Part shown: piece after piece, positions 35,623 through 46,065 of the stretch
How the letters are laid out: each line of letters opens with the position of its first letter
How positions within the stretch are numbered: position 1 is the first letter of the stretch
NCBI GenBank assembly: GCA_028023455.1
Contig: JAQFVV010000012.1
Span: forward strand, 15,140,364 to 15,204,363
Source of the DNA: Epiperipatus broadwayi
Lineage: Eukaryota > Onychophora > Udeonychophora > Euonychophora > Peripatidae
DNA length: 64,000 bases
Direction: 5' to 3'
The notes under the pieces: generated by a model
The model's database searches: none
Seen by the model: the letters and a program-made list of their open reading frames with translations, nothing else
Told to the model about the DNA's origin: nothing
Made by a program: the position numbers and the translations under genes

Positions 35623-35671
35623 AATTTGAATTGATGACGTTTGCTTCCGCTTTTGGTTTTTGAATTTAATG

Positions 35672-35712
35672 GCAGTTGAGGCAGGTTAGAAAGTAACCGA
35701 AAGTACTTCTGC
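35672..35712 (+). ncRNA. Hammerhead-like motif at PLE-B 3' end (core degraded)
   Basis: Stem I strand GCAG (35672-35675) is followed by core-like TTGAGGCA (35676-35683), stem II GGTTA/TAACC (35684-35688 with 35694-35698), GAAA (35699-35702), a one-pair stem III G-[TA]-C (35703-35706), TT, then CTGC (35709-35712) which pairs with GCAG. The core is not CUGAUGA. The left copy has G-[TG]-G in stem III, which would not pair. Confidence 0.4.
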
Positions 35713-35778
35713 AGATTTTAAGATTGTTTGTAATTGTTTATAAACCGTTAAAAAAAATATTATTTCAATTATATATAT

Positions 35779-37117
35779 TGTATCGTTTTTTGTATTACTA
35801 GGCCTTATACGCCTCAAATGTATATTTGAGCATGAGTTGATCAAACTGTATCAACATAAAAAAAATTGTATTTTAATTCTTAACACAGCTATTTTTCCTG
35901 ATCAACTTCGGCCTAGAATGATTACCGGGTACAATCGTGAGCAGAACCAGTTTTTAATTTCTACTTGAGGGCGCCAGGGTCGTTAGACCCACTGAGACTG
36001 CGTCAAATATTGTAGCCCGTAAGGTAATAATTATACAATCTAATTTAAATAACTAAAGGTAAAAAAAAATTACATAGAATAGTATTAATTTTTGACACGT
36101 ACAATGAAAGTGAAGTTAATAATAAAGATTTATTATAACTCGTCAAACATTCAATAATTATGATTAAGACAGACATTACAACGTTGGAAAGGATTGTGCA
36201 TATGAATTCATTAATCTACGTCGAATATTGGAGTATTAATTATTTAGTCTGATTTTCTGTAGCAACATTTTGGTTCATTTCTCAGTTCGTAAATCTTCTG
36301 ATCCAAGAAAATTTTATGGGATAATATTTCAATTCAATTCATTATTCATAAAGCTTTATGTAAAAAAAATTTATGTACATTTACTTACCGGTAAGTTAAC
36401 ATTAAGTAGGCCATCGATCTTCCCGACGTACAATTCAGTTAGTGAGTAGTCCGCAGTAGTTGTTTTTCTTTTAGTTTTATTTCCGAATCTCCGATCTAAT
36501 TTAGGTAGCCAGATGACGATCTAGGTGACTTTTTCCGAGAGAAAGTGTCGGCAAACGATATCGTTCTACTCACTCATGGCGAGCGATTTCAGCTGGTATC
36601 TAAGTGAACACATTTTATTAAAAGAAATATGAAACACTTCCAAATGCTCAGCACTATTGGAACACCCAGGTAAAAAAGACCCCTTTTCAAATCTGTCCGC
36701 TCCTTTTATACTCTTCGATTCTTTTTAGAAGCTCTGCGCACGTTCTTTCTTTTTCTTTGTTCCACTTTATAAACTTCTACATTCTTCTCCTTTTCTTTTT
36801 TACAAAGTCTGTTTTCCGCTAAGAATTTCGGCCATTTTTAATTACCATCAGAAAATTGTTTCTGATAACAATCTTTCGCCTTTTGAAATTTCCTTTCGCT
36901 ATTTTAATCAATGATTCAATATGCACTTTCCAACATTGAATTTATTTTAGTTAACTTATTTAAAAAAAAAACTAAACTTTCACTGTACGTTTTTTTTTTC
37001 TCTTTTCAAAACATTATGCTACAAAAAAAATAAAGATCGTGTTCGCTTTCTTTTTTTTTTTTTATAATACCTAATATCAAAAAGTAATTTGTACTTTATA
37101 TATAAATAAATGGTACA
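35779..37117 (-). repeat. Gypsy-1 3' LTR
   Basis: It begins TGTATCGTTTTTTG and ends TGGTACA on the plus strand. Because the element is on the minus strand, this is the 3' LTR. It abuts the end of PLE-B. Confidence 0.95.
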
Positions 37118-37183
37118 ATACCACCGGGGCAGGGGAATGAGAATAAAATATGGGCTTGAACTAATTTTATTCTTAATAAGTCT

Positions 37184-37369
37184 TTATGGAGTACTTCTAA
37201 CCCACGTCCTAGTCTTATATGGTTTCAGTGACCTAGCGTTATAGGTACCCCTTTCTCCTTCACCATTCTTTAAAGTGAAAGCATTTGGACCATCCTGTCG
37301 GCTGATTTGGTAAGGTCCCTCATACAGATTTTGGAACTTCTTAAAAATATGCTTCCCAGTTTGACTCAC
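37184..37369 (-). pseudogene. Gypsy-1 integrase C-terminal GPY-type module
   Basis: The 61-codon frame continues the integrase frame after a stop. It has QNLYEGPYQISRQDGP, matching the GPY/F module that follows integrase in Ty3/gypsy elements, and ends 67 bp before the 3' LTR. A TAG separates it from the KTGDTV end of the preceding frame; the two are otherwise collinear. Confidence 0.8.
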
Positions 37370-37384
37370 AGGGTTCGTTTTTAC

Positions 37385-38713
37385 CTATACTGTATCCCCT
37401 GTTTTAAACTTATCAGTCAGGCCTCCTTTCCGCTGGGTTCGGAGCTTGGCACAGTGTTCCAATTTTTTTCTTGCTTCTTCATGATCTCTCCCTTTATCAA
37501 TGTTTTCTGGACCAGCGGGTAACTTGGATTGGTACAACCTAGGTATTGCTTGTCCGAAGTGAAGTCTTACAGGTGCAAATCCGGTAGATTCATTATGAGA
37601 CCAATTTATGAAATTTAACACCCTTGGGAGTTGTTTCACCCATCCTCTATGGTTGGATGCAGTATATACCCTGAAGAGGCGTCCTAACTCTCTCATCACC
37701 CGCTCACAAGGGTTTGATTGTGGATTTCGTATGGATGACAATATATGTTTTACCTCCATCCTCTCTATCCACTGTTGCCAATCATAAGATGTGAACGGCG
37801 TACCGTGGTCCGACAAAATAGCTTTTGGTTTGCCTACCCTTTTAAAATATCGTACCTCAAGGGCTCGTATGGCATTCTTGGTATTGGCTTGGGTCACCGG
37901 ATATGCTGACATCCATTTTGAAAAAAGGTCATATACTACTAGTAGATATTTCATTTTCCCAAAAGCCGGCAATGGTCCATAGAAATCAATAGCCACCAGG
38001 TCATTGGGTTCTTTAGGGATGATAGAATTCAATGGACCTTGATACGACTTGTTTGCTGGTTTTGTCTTCTGACACATTTCACATGAGCTTACTATCCTGG
38101 TGACCTGTGCTCTCATATTCGGCCAGTGGAACCATGTCCTCAATAAGGCTTCCACTTTATTTACACCATAGTGCCCATACAAATGATGTGTGTAGTCAAT
38201 AAGTCCTTCCTGTAAACTTTCTGGTATGATCATTTTCCATTGATCCTTTTGAGGATCGGTGATATACCATAGGATCCCTTCTTTCAGGCGGTATCTCTCA
38301 TCAGGGTTCGCATCTGCTGTCTCTCTCGCTTCATCTTTGTCTTCTAGTTGATCAATAATTTTCTTGTAGGTCGGGCTTTGCCGTTGTACCTTTCCTAAGT
38401 GTCTCAATCCTTCTTCTACTACAGCGTCTGTTTCTACTTCTACACTTGCCAAACAGATATCTTCCATCTGCAAATGGTCCTGGGTATCAAAAACAATATT
38501 CCGGCTCAATGTGTCGGCTACCACATTTTCAGTGCCCTTACAATACTGGATGGAATAATTGAACTCCTGGAGAAAAAGGCTCCATCGGATTAGCCTACTA
38601 TTTGTTAAATAACTGTGATTTAAGAACTCTAGGCTCTTATGATCTGTCCTAACAATCGTTTCCGATCCTATCAAGAATTGGCGGAACTTCTGAAATGCCC
38701 ACACCACAGCCAA
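37385..38713 (-). CDS. Gypsy-1 RNase H (end) and integrase
   Basis: The 442-codon frame starts inside RNase H: AVVWAFQKFRQFL (2-14), VRTDHKSLEFLN (21-32) and VADTLSR (65-71). The integrase follows, with zinc-binding HHCC residues (His176/177, His181, Cys211, Cys214) and a DDE core: Asp243 in AIDFYGP, Asp302 in LSDHGTPF and Glu337 in NPCERVM, with the D-E spacing near 35 as expected. The C-terminus has HFGQAIPRLYQSKL and KTGDTV. All catalytic residues are present. The start is the first ATG after a frameshift at about 38650-38713, where the RNase H domain is split from the upstream frame. Confidence 0.93.
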   Translation of the reverse strand: MAVVWAFQKFRQFLIGSETIVRTDHKSLEFLNHSYLTNSRLIRWSLFLQEFNYSIQYCKGTENVVADTLSRNIVFDTQDHLQMEDICLASVEVETDAVVEEGLRHLGKVQRQSPTYKKIIDQLEDKDEARETADANPDERYRLKEGILWYITDPQKDQWKMIIPESLQEGLIDYTHHLYGHYGVNKVEALLRTWFHWPNMRAQVTRIVSSCEMCQKTKPANKSYQGPLNSIIPKEPNDLVAIDFYGPLPAFGKMKYLLVVYDLFSKWMSAYPVTQANTKNAIRALEVRYFKRVGKPKAILSDHGTPFTSYDWQQWIERMEVKHILSSIRNPQSNPCERVMRELGRLFRVYTASNHRGWVKQLPRVLNFINWSHNESTGFAPVRLHFGQAIPRLYQSKLPAGPENIDKGRDHEEARKKLEHCAKLRTQRKGGLTDKFKTGDTV

Positions 38714-39056
38714 GGCCTCTTTCTGTTACACAGTAATTAATCTCTGCACCTCTCAGTGGTCTGCTGACAAAATAAATTACACCCCAGGTACCATCCTCTT
38801 GAGCTTGCATAAGAGCAGCACCTAACCCATACCCACTACTATCTACCTGAACAATAAACGGTTTCCTTAAGTCAGGGTAAACCAGCATCACTTGACTAAG
38901 GAATTTCTCTTTAATAACCCTAAAATTGGTCTCATGCTCTTCCGTCCATTTCCATGACGTTCCCTTACGTAATAATTGCAGCAGAGGCTCCATGTCCAAA
39001 GCAAAGTTTTTGTAAAATTTATTGTAGAAATTACACACCCCCAAAAACGATCTCAC
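38649..39056 (-). pseudogene. Gypsy-1 RT C-terminus and RNase H start
   Basis: The 135-codon frame has FLGVCNFYNKFYKNF (RT thumb) followed by RNase H WTEEHETNFRVIKEKF, VQVDSSGYGLGAALMQ (first catalytic Asp) and YFVSRPLRGAEINY. It goes out of frame after VTERGLG, and the correct reading is taken up by the frame at 37385-38713. It also does not join cleanly with the RT frame upstream, so this is one of at least three frameshifts in pol. Confidence 0.9.
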
Positions 39057-39583
39057 CTGTTTTGGTGTTCGAGGGGCTGGGAAATCTCGTATTGCCTGGA
39101 TTTTGTCCGGGTGGGGCTAATCCCATTGGCATTAACTAAGTGCCCTAAGAAATTCACTTCTTCCGCTGCTAAACAGCTTTTTTGCAGATTAATGCGAATA
39201 TCCTTCATATTGCACTCTTGTAGAAACAACTTGAGGTGTTGTAAGTGTTCCTGGGCGTTATTGGATGCAATAATCACATCATCCATGTAAACAGTGATTA
39301 ACTTTTTTATTTCCAGGCACAGCACACGATCGAGACATTTTAGCAGGCCTGCTCCACTATTCTTGAGACCAAAAGGCATTCTGTTAAATTGGTACGATAT
39401 ACCATTATATCGAAATGCTGTGTACTTCCGGTCAGCAGGGTGTAACCTGATCTGCCAATAGCTGGCAGTCAGATCTAACGTGGAAAATATCTTTTTCCCC
39501 CGGAATTTATTTACCAACTCATTTATTGGAGGTGGAACATTTTGATCTGGCCATGTAATCTTGTTCAATTGCCTGGCATCCAA
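39053..39583 (-). CDS. Gypsy-1 reverse transcriptase domain
   Basis: The 176-codon frame has the RT palm: FSTLDLTASYWQIRL (33-47), FNRMPFGLKNSGAGL (66-80) and VYMDDVIIA (98-106) with the catalytic pair. FLGHLVNANGISPT closes the domain. The start is in DARQLN; the frame is offset from the protease frame by an indel in a T run (plus strand 39606-39613), so this ATG is not the true start. Catalytic motifs are intact. Confidence 0.93.
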   Translation of the reverse strand: MDARQLNKITWPDQNVPPPINELVNKFRGKKIFSTLDLTASYWQIRLHPADRKYTAFRYNGISYQFNRMPFGLKNSGAGLLKCLDRVLCLEIKKLITVYMDDVIIASNNAQEHLQHLKLFLQECNMKDIRINLQKSCLAAEEVNFLGHLVNANGISPTRTKSRQYEISQPLEHQNR

Positions 39584-40521
39584 ACACAGTCGTATGGTTC
39601 CATCTTTTTTTTTACAACCACCAATGGGTTATTATATGCTGACGAACCCTTAGTGATAATATCCCACTCCTCCATTTTAGCTAATTCTCTCTCTACCTCA
39701 GCTCTATAGTGGTGTGGCACTGGGTATGATCTTGCCTGGTATGGTGTACTGACAGCGATCTTGATCCTGTGCTCATACCCTTTAATAACCCCGGGTTTAT
39801 CTGAAAAATTCGATTTATATTCATTTAAGACTTCTTTTAGGTCCTCTTTCCATCCTTCCTTCACTCCCTTTATTACTTCATCAATCCGTGCCTCTATTGA
39901 AGGCTGTTCTGTCTCAACCTCCATATTACATACGTTTTGATGGTTCATTCTCATCCGCGACCCAAACTCCACTTCTTCCCCATCACAGATAATCTTTTCA
40001 TCTTTATAATTGATCACACACCCAGTTTTGTGCATAAAATCTGACCCCAATATGGCTTCATGTACCAACCCTTTTAGAATTAATAGCGTGTGGGGCATAA
40101 TTTTATCCCCTATCTTAATTTGCACCCAAACCTGTTTTGATCCCAATTGTGCCTTTTTGTTATTTGCTAATGTTATTAGCGTGCTTTTCACTGGTAGAGT
40201 TGGTATCTCTATGGGTTGGCTCCGCATGCGCTCATACGTTGTTTCTGACATTACCGATATCTGGCTGCCAGAATCCCACAATGTCTCTACTTTGACATCG
40301 TTTATTTGCAAAACAACCTTTGGGCATTCTTGAGATGTGTACTTAATCGATTCGCCATCCCATTCACAAATAAGATTATCTATCCTCTTTTCTTCTGTTG
40401 TTCTACTGATCACTTTATTTCTTTTCCTTTTTTTTTTACTGGTTCTTTTATTTCTTCTTTTAATCCTCTGACCATCTCTGTCATTTCTTTTTTTATTTCT
40501 TCTTTGAATTCTGTCATGCAT
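39565..40521 (-). CDS. Gypsy-1 aspartic protease and RT N-terminus
   Basis: The 318-codon frame has a Lys/Arg-rich beginning (residues 1-40), then a retroviral-type protease: ETLWDSGSQISVMSE (79-93; DSG in place of the usual DTG) and EAILGSDFMHKTG (155-167). Residues 215-318 are the RT N-terminal region: YEHRIKIAVSTPYQARSYPVP and AYNNPLVVVKKK. The frame then shifts at the T run near 39610. The first residues overlap the short frame at 40410-40619 in another phase across an A run of ten or so bases. It shows no gag-type CCHC zinc knuckle. Confidence 0.9.
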   Translation of the reverse strand: MHDRIQRRNKKRNDRDGQRIKRRNKRTSKKKRKRNKVISRTTEEKRIDNLICEWDGESIKYTSQECPKVVLQINDVKVETLWDSGSQISVMSETTYERMRSQPIEIPTLPVKSTLITLANNKKAQLGSKQVWVQIKIGDKIMPHTLLILKGLVHEAILGSDFMHKTGCVINYKDEKIICDGEEVEFGSRMRMNHQNVCNMEVETEQPSIEARIDEVIKGVKEGWKEDLKEVLNEYKSNFSDKPGVIKGYEHRIKIAVSTPYQARSYPVPHHYRAEVERELAKMEEWDIITKGSSAYNNPLVVVKKKMEPYDCVWMPGN

Positions 40522-40619
40522 TCGTATAATAGTTTTTTTATTAAGGGTTCCAAGCCCTCTTTTAATTCTTCCGCGCCTTCTGCCATATTTTGTGTATTTT
40601 TATTACTTCTCAATTTCAT
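40410..40619 (-). CDS. Gypsy-1 short N-terminal frame (gag remnant or leader)
   Basis: The 69-codon frame starts MKLRSNKNTQNMAEGAEELK and is rich in Glu and Lys, likely a coiled coil. It is the only coding sequence between the 5' LTR side and the protease, so a normal gag of several hundred residues is absent. It ends at an A-rich run where a shift of one base leads into the protease frame, either a mutation or a ribosomal frameshift site. Confidence 0.6.
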   Translation of the reverse strand: MKLRSNKNTQNMAEGAEELKEGLEPLIKKLLYECMTEFKEEIKKEMTEMVRGLKEEIKEPVKKKGKEIK

Positions 40620-41027
40620 ATATGGCCGTGTTGCTTATTTTTGCTACAGTAAACAAAATCTTAACGCTATCAATTTTTACGATATAAATATAATATTTTA
40701 TTTTGCTTTGCTAATAAATTCGTTCACCGACACCCCTCTCTTTTATCACCCTATAATCTCCCGTCCCCCTCTACCTTTACCGTCATTTCTTACCTTTGAT
40801 CGGTTTTATTTATTATTTAATAATTTATAAGCTATCATTTTCTTTCAATATAGTCCTTATTTCAAATCCTACTCTAAAAAAAACTTTTGTAGTCGTACGC
40901 AATAACATTTTAGACTTGCGCACTATTTGTGGTCATATTTATTTTCCGGTTACAGACATTAAATTCTCAATTTTATGCCGTTTTTAGATTTTCTCAGGTC
41001 GTGGGTTTTTTTTTTTTTTTTCGTAAG

Positions 41028-41045
41028 CCTCGAGTTGGGTCGCCA
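41028..41045 (-). other. Gypsy-1 primer binding site
   Basis: On the minus strand, TGGCGACCCAACTCGAGG begins one base inside the 5' LTR, and TGG pairs with the CCA tail of a tRNA. The tRNA was not identified. Confidence 0.75.
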
Positions 41046-41046
41046 T

Positions 41047-42386
41047 TGTATCGTTTTTTGTATTACTAGGCCTTATACGCCTCAAATGTATATTTGAGCA
41101 TGAGTTGATCAAACTGTATCAACATAAAAAAAATTGTATTTTAATTCTTAACACAGCTATTTTTCCTGATCAACTTCGGCCTAGAATGATTACCGGGTAC
41201 AATCGTGAGCAGAACCAGTTTTTAATTTCTACTTGAGGGCGCCAGGGTCGTTAGACCCACTGAGACTGCGTCAAATATTGTAGCCCGTAAGGTAATAATT
41301 ATACAATCTAATTTAAATAACTAAAGGTAAAAAAAAATTACATAGAATAGTATTAATTTTTGACACGTACAATGAAAGTGAAGTTAATAATAAAGATTTA
41401 TTATAACTCGTCAAACATTCAATAATTATGATTAAGACAGACATTACAACGTTGGAAAGGATTGTGCATATGAATTCATTAATCTACGTCGAATATTGGA
41501 GTATTAATTATTTAGTCTGATTTTCTGTAGCAACATTTTGGTTCATTTCTCAGTTCGTAAATCTTCTGATCCAAGAAAATTTTATGGGATAATATTTCAA
41601 TTCAATTTATTATTCATAAAGCTTTATGTAAAAAAAATTTATGTACATTTACTTACCGGTAAGTTAACATTAAGTAGGTCATCGATCTTCCCGACGTACA
41701 ATTCAGTTAGTGAGTAGTCCGCAGTAGTTGTTTTTCTTTTAGTTTTATTTCCGAATCTCCGATCTAATTTAGGTAGCCAGATGACGATCTAGGTGACTTT
41801 TTCCGAGAGAAAGTGTCAGCAAACGATATCGTTCTACTCACTCATGGCGAGCGATTTCAGCTGGTATCTAAGTGAACACATTTTATTAAAAGAAATATGA
41901 AACACTTCCAAATGCTCAGCACTATTGGAACACCAGGTAAAAAAGACCCCTTTTCAAATCTGTCCGCTCCTTTTATACTCTTCGATTCTTTTTAGAAGCT
42001 CTGCGCATGTTCTTTCTTTTTCTTTGTTCCACTTTATAAACTTCTACATTCTTCTCCTTTTCTTTTTTACAAAGTCTGTTTTCCGCTAAGAATTTTGGCC
42101 ATTTTTAATTACCATCAGAAAATTGTTTCTGATAACAATCTTTCGCCTTTTGAAATTTCCTTTCGCTATTTTAATCAATGATTCAATATGCACTTTCCAA
42201 CATTGAATTTATTTTAGTTAACTTATTTCAAAAAAAAACTAAACTTTCACTGTACGTTTTTTTTTTTCTCTTTTCAAAACATTATGCTACAAAAAAAATA
42301 AAGATCGTGTTCGCTTTCTTTTTTTTTTTTTTATAATACCTAATATCAAAAAGTAATTTGTACTTTATATATAAATAAATGGTACA
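41047..42386 (-). repeat. Gypsy-1 5' LTR
   Basis: Near-identical to 35779-37117. Differences include GGCC/GGTC near 41681, CGG/CAG near 41818 and ACCCAGG/ACCAGG near 41934. Confidence 0.95.
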
Positions 42387-45289
42387 ATATATATATACAA
42401 TATACTACACTGTAAACAAATGTATGTTAATTATTTTTTAAGATAGTGAAAATTTAAAAATAAAAAAAGAAGTAATTAAAAAAATAGAGTAGTTTAAATA
42501 AAAGCCATACATTAAAGTCACTTACAAATAAAATAAGAAGTTTTTTTGATATAAACACATACATTTGTTTCAAAGTTTTATTATAGGAATTGAGTCTTGA
42601 TTTTGCAACCATGATCATATTTTGTCAAGGTTTCCAACAATAAAAATATGCAAATATAATTTCATTTTTGACCCTTTTTTTCTTTTTCTTGTCAATCAAT
42701 ACTAAATTTTCTAAATTTGGGAAACTTCTTTATTTTTCTATTTTATTTTAGAATATTTTTTTATTGACATAAAAGACTATTTATAATTATATTCTTACTG
42801 TTCTTTACAACAGAGTTGTTCAAAATATGACCCATAGCAAAGATTTCTGTGATCTCTCTAGAGGTTTTGCTTTTTTCAAATAAAAAAATAGGATAATTTC
42901 AATCAAATATTTATTAAATATTTTAATTCTATCATTAATCAATAATCTTGATAGTGATATTTTTATCTGATATTTTAATAGCATCTATTTTTCAAATATA
43001 AGATATGTGAAAGAAGTAGCATTGCACTATTTTGATCTACTGCATATTCTTTAAGTGTTCATGGCACAAATACACACAAGTAGTGTGCAATTAGTTTATT
43101 CAGTTATAGTTTTCCTGTTCAATTACTGAGGTTGTGTTACCATTGCTCAAATACACATTTTGATTTATTTTCGTATTATTTTTAATAATTTATTTCTACT
43201 GAATTAATTCTATTATATTTTCAAACAACAATGCCTAATAAAAAAAAAATATATATATAAAGTCCTGTATTTATTATTTTGGATGCGACAATCGGATAAA
43301 TATATATATATTTAATTATTTAAGTTCAGATAGCCTTATTTTGCAACATTATACATGTGTGTTTTTTAATATATGTAAATACAATCCATACCTATCTTGT
43401 TTCAAATATATATATAATATGGCCTATGATATACAACCATTACAATTAGGACAACATGCACATAGCATAAAATAATGAGACTAAGCCTCCATAAATTTAT
43501 TATGCAAATTCTTTTTTGAAAAATCTACAGATATATAAAATTTTCATCTACAGTGTAAATATATTTATATACAATGAAATATGGTAAGACATTAAAAATA
43601 ACACACATTAGCACAAAATTGTATGTAATTTTGAGACATCTAAAAAACCAAAATTTAAGAATTGAGTAAAATTAATAGAAAATAAAAGCCAATGCAATCA
43701 TACTCTCACAATGTGTTGTTGACCAATTGGTTTTCTGGTATAACGAACTGATTGAAGAAGTTTAATAACGCTATCAACAAATCTATTTCATTCAATATCA
43801 TATTTTGCTTTCTATAATAAAAAAAAAGTGAGATGATATTGCTATCTAATAATATAAAGTCTTTATATTATATGAGATAATGTAGAATAAACTAATAATT
43901 TTAGATAGTATTTATTTGAAAAGAAAATGTCAAAAGAGTTCTCTAATACTATATATCATTATATTAATTTCACCAATTTCTTATTATAATAAATCATTAA
44001 ATAAATAAATTAGTATAACAAATATCACATCCCACATAAAACAATTTCATATTTTCATTCAACTTAAAATAATAAAAAAAAAAACTGCTGGTAGTCACTA
44101 AAAAAAAATGTAGCACACATCACCACACATAAAAAATTTATACCATAGGCTGTCAGAATTTCATTGTGAATATTAAATGACTATTAAAAAGTAAAATACT
44201 TTCTAAAAATTTTCCTATCTCACAACAATAAAATTCACACATCATTTTAAAATAAAAATTATTTTTGCTCTTAAGTTATTAATTTCATTGCTTTGTTCAC
44301 ATTTTATATATGCTATCCTAAACAAACATTATATATCTGTCATTATAATTTTAGTAAAGTAAATTTATGAATTGCTTTATCAACTATTGTTTTAATTCTC
44401 TGAATTCAAGAAATGATTTTATTTTATAATTTTCTACATGACCTCTATCCAATGGGCTTGAGCTGTTCCTTCTTATATAAAGTTTCTACTTTGTTTTCAG
44501 GCAATTCACTCTTCGCTCAAGTAACCATTTATCTTTGATAATTCTTTCTATTTTTACAATTCTTATATATTCAAGGGTTATTTTTAATATATTTGACATA
44601 ATAACTTCTGTAATTTTCTTCATTTCTAATTTTGATTAATCTTTTGGCTCTAAGATCAGACTGACAATGTCAGTTACTAAGATATAATTATTACTTTATT
44701 TTAATTGAATATGCAATTGCTACATGTTTTCATGCCCATTCCATTTCTTCATCATATTTTCCTATTTAAAAACTGCTATTTTCCAAATTATCAGTCAATG
44801 TAATTTATTTTTCTTTATCTTCTGATAACAATTGAAAAAAATAAAAGTTTATTTGGCTAAAATTCACATTTACATTAACTTATCTCCTTATCTATTTTGT
44901 TTTTTTTTTTCTTTTTCATAAAAATTCTCATTTTACAGTATAAATATTCTATGCACTGAAAAGAGTTATATTAAAAAATGTTCTTTTGCAAAAGATAAAT
45001 ACTTGATAAGTAGTAATTAAAAAAAGGTAAGCAAGTTGAATATAAAATAGATAACTAGTTAAAAATTTTCAACAAACTGTAACTTTTTATTGGTAATTCA
45101 TGTAATATATTTTTTATTTCTTTATATAATCACCAATTGAAAGAGAGAAAATAATATGTAAAAAAACCTTTTTTTAAATAATGCTTTTACTATATAATTC
45201 CTTTAATTATCTCTTTTCTTTGCATTTTTAATTTTAAAAATAAATGGTCAGACCTTTATAAAGAAAAGATAGATATATTATTTTAAAAA
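42387..45289. other. AT-rich spacer, no gene recognised
   Basis: No coding frame. Near 42812 CAGAGTTGTTCAAAATATGACCC looks like a hAT-type end (quoted start only: CAGAGTTGTTCAAAATATGA), with no partner found. Confidence 0.5.
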
Positions 45290-46065
45290 TTGGCTTTATT
45301 CATTCTGCGCATACTTTCAGTACAATGTGCATCATAAACAAAGCTTTGTTTATGATACACATTAGTTGTCTTATAGGATTATTTGCCATTGTCATATGAG
45401 CAGCTTCCTTGAATTTTCTTCTGTACACCTTTAGCTCTCTATCCAATGTTTGTATTTTTCCAATTAGGCATATGGTCATTAGTACATACATGGTCTGCTA
45501 CTGTAGACATATCTATTTTTTTCTCTTTTAACCATTTGTTTGTGTTCTTTCAATCACTGTTCAACAGGGTGACAGATCTTACCAATATATTTCCTTCCAC
45601 ATTCACATGATATTACAGATGTAGTTTTTATTCTTCAGCATTTTCAATTTAGGCTTGGTAGAAGTAGGACTTCCTCGAAGTGTGGTATGGCTTTTGAAAG
45701 CTGTTTTAATGTTATATTGACTACAGATTTTCTTCCCTAATTAGTTCACCATTCCTGGTATGTATGGATATACTACAGTCTCAATAACTTTTTTCTTTTG
45801 GTGTCTCTTTTTGTTGCCTATTAAAGATTTTCTTAATGATCACCAATGGATAACCATTCTTTATACGAGTCTGTTCTATGCAAATCTTTCCATTTTCCAA
45901 ATCACTGGTTTTCAAACAAACTTCATTTGCTCTAATTCCATGTTTAGTGCTTCTGGGAAGATTGGATGTATATGCCAAGTATTTGCCAGTGTGTGTTGGT
46001 TTCCTATACACAATTGTTTTTACTTTGCCCTGAGAGAGTCTTGTCACAAGAACATATAAGAATAG

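Larger units (their letters stand above)
32859..35778. repeat. 1.45-kb inverted repeat: head-to-head PLE-B dimer
   Basis: Bases 32859-34320 and 34328-35778 are reverse complements with few differences, and the 5'-truncated ends are only a few bases apart near 34321-34327. The arms run to the boundary of the gypsy LTR at 35779. Confidence 0.88.
35779..42386 (-). mobile_element. Ty3/gypsy LTR retrotransposon (Gypsy-1), 6.6 kb
   Basis: Two LTRs of 1339 and 1340 bp flank 3.9 kb with protease, RT, RNase H and integrase on the minus strand. Both LTRs start TG and end CA. About eight differences separate them, under 1%, so insertion was recent. Flanks are AT repeats on both sides, consistent with a 4-6 bp target duplication but not provable. 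Domain order PR-RT-RH-IN and the GPY/F-like end place it in Ty3/gypsy. No env is seen. Confidence 0.95.

Noticed and set aside
40306-40830. 174-codon plus-strand frame rich in Phe and Ser
   Set aside because: Antisense of Gypsy-1 protease and leader.
35779-42386. Endogenous retrovirus with env
   Set aside because: No env frame between integrase and 3' LTR; only 67 bp remain after the GPY module.
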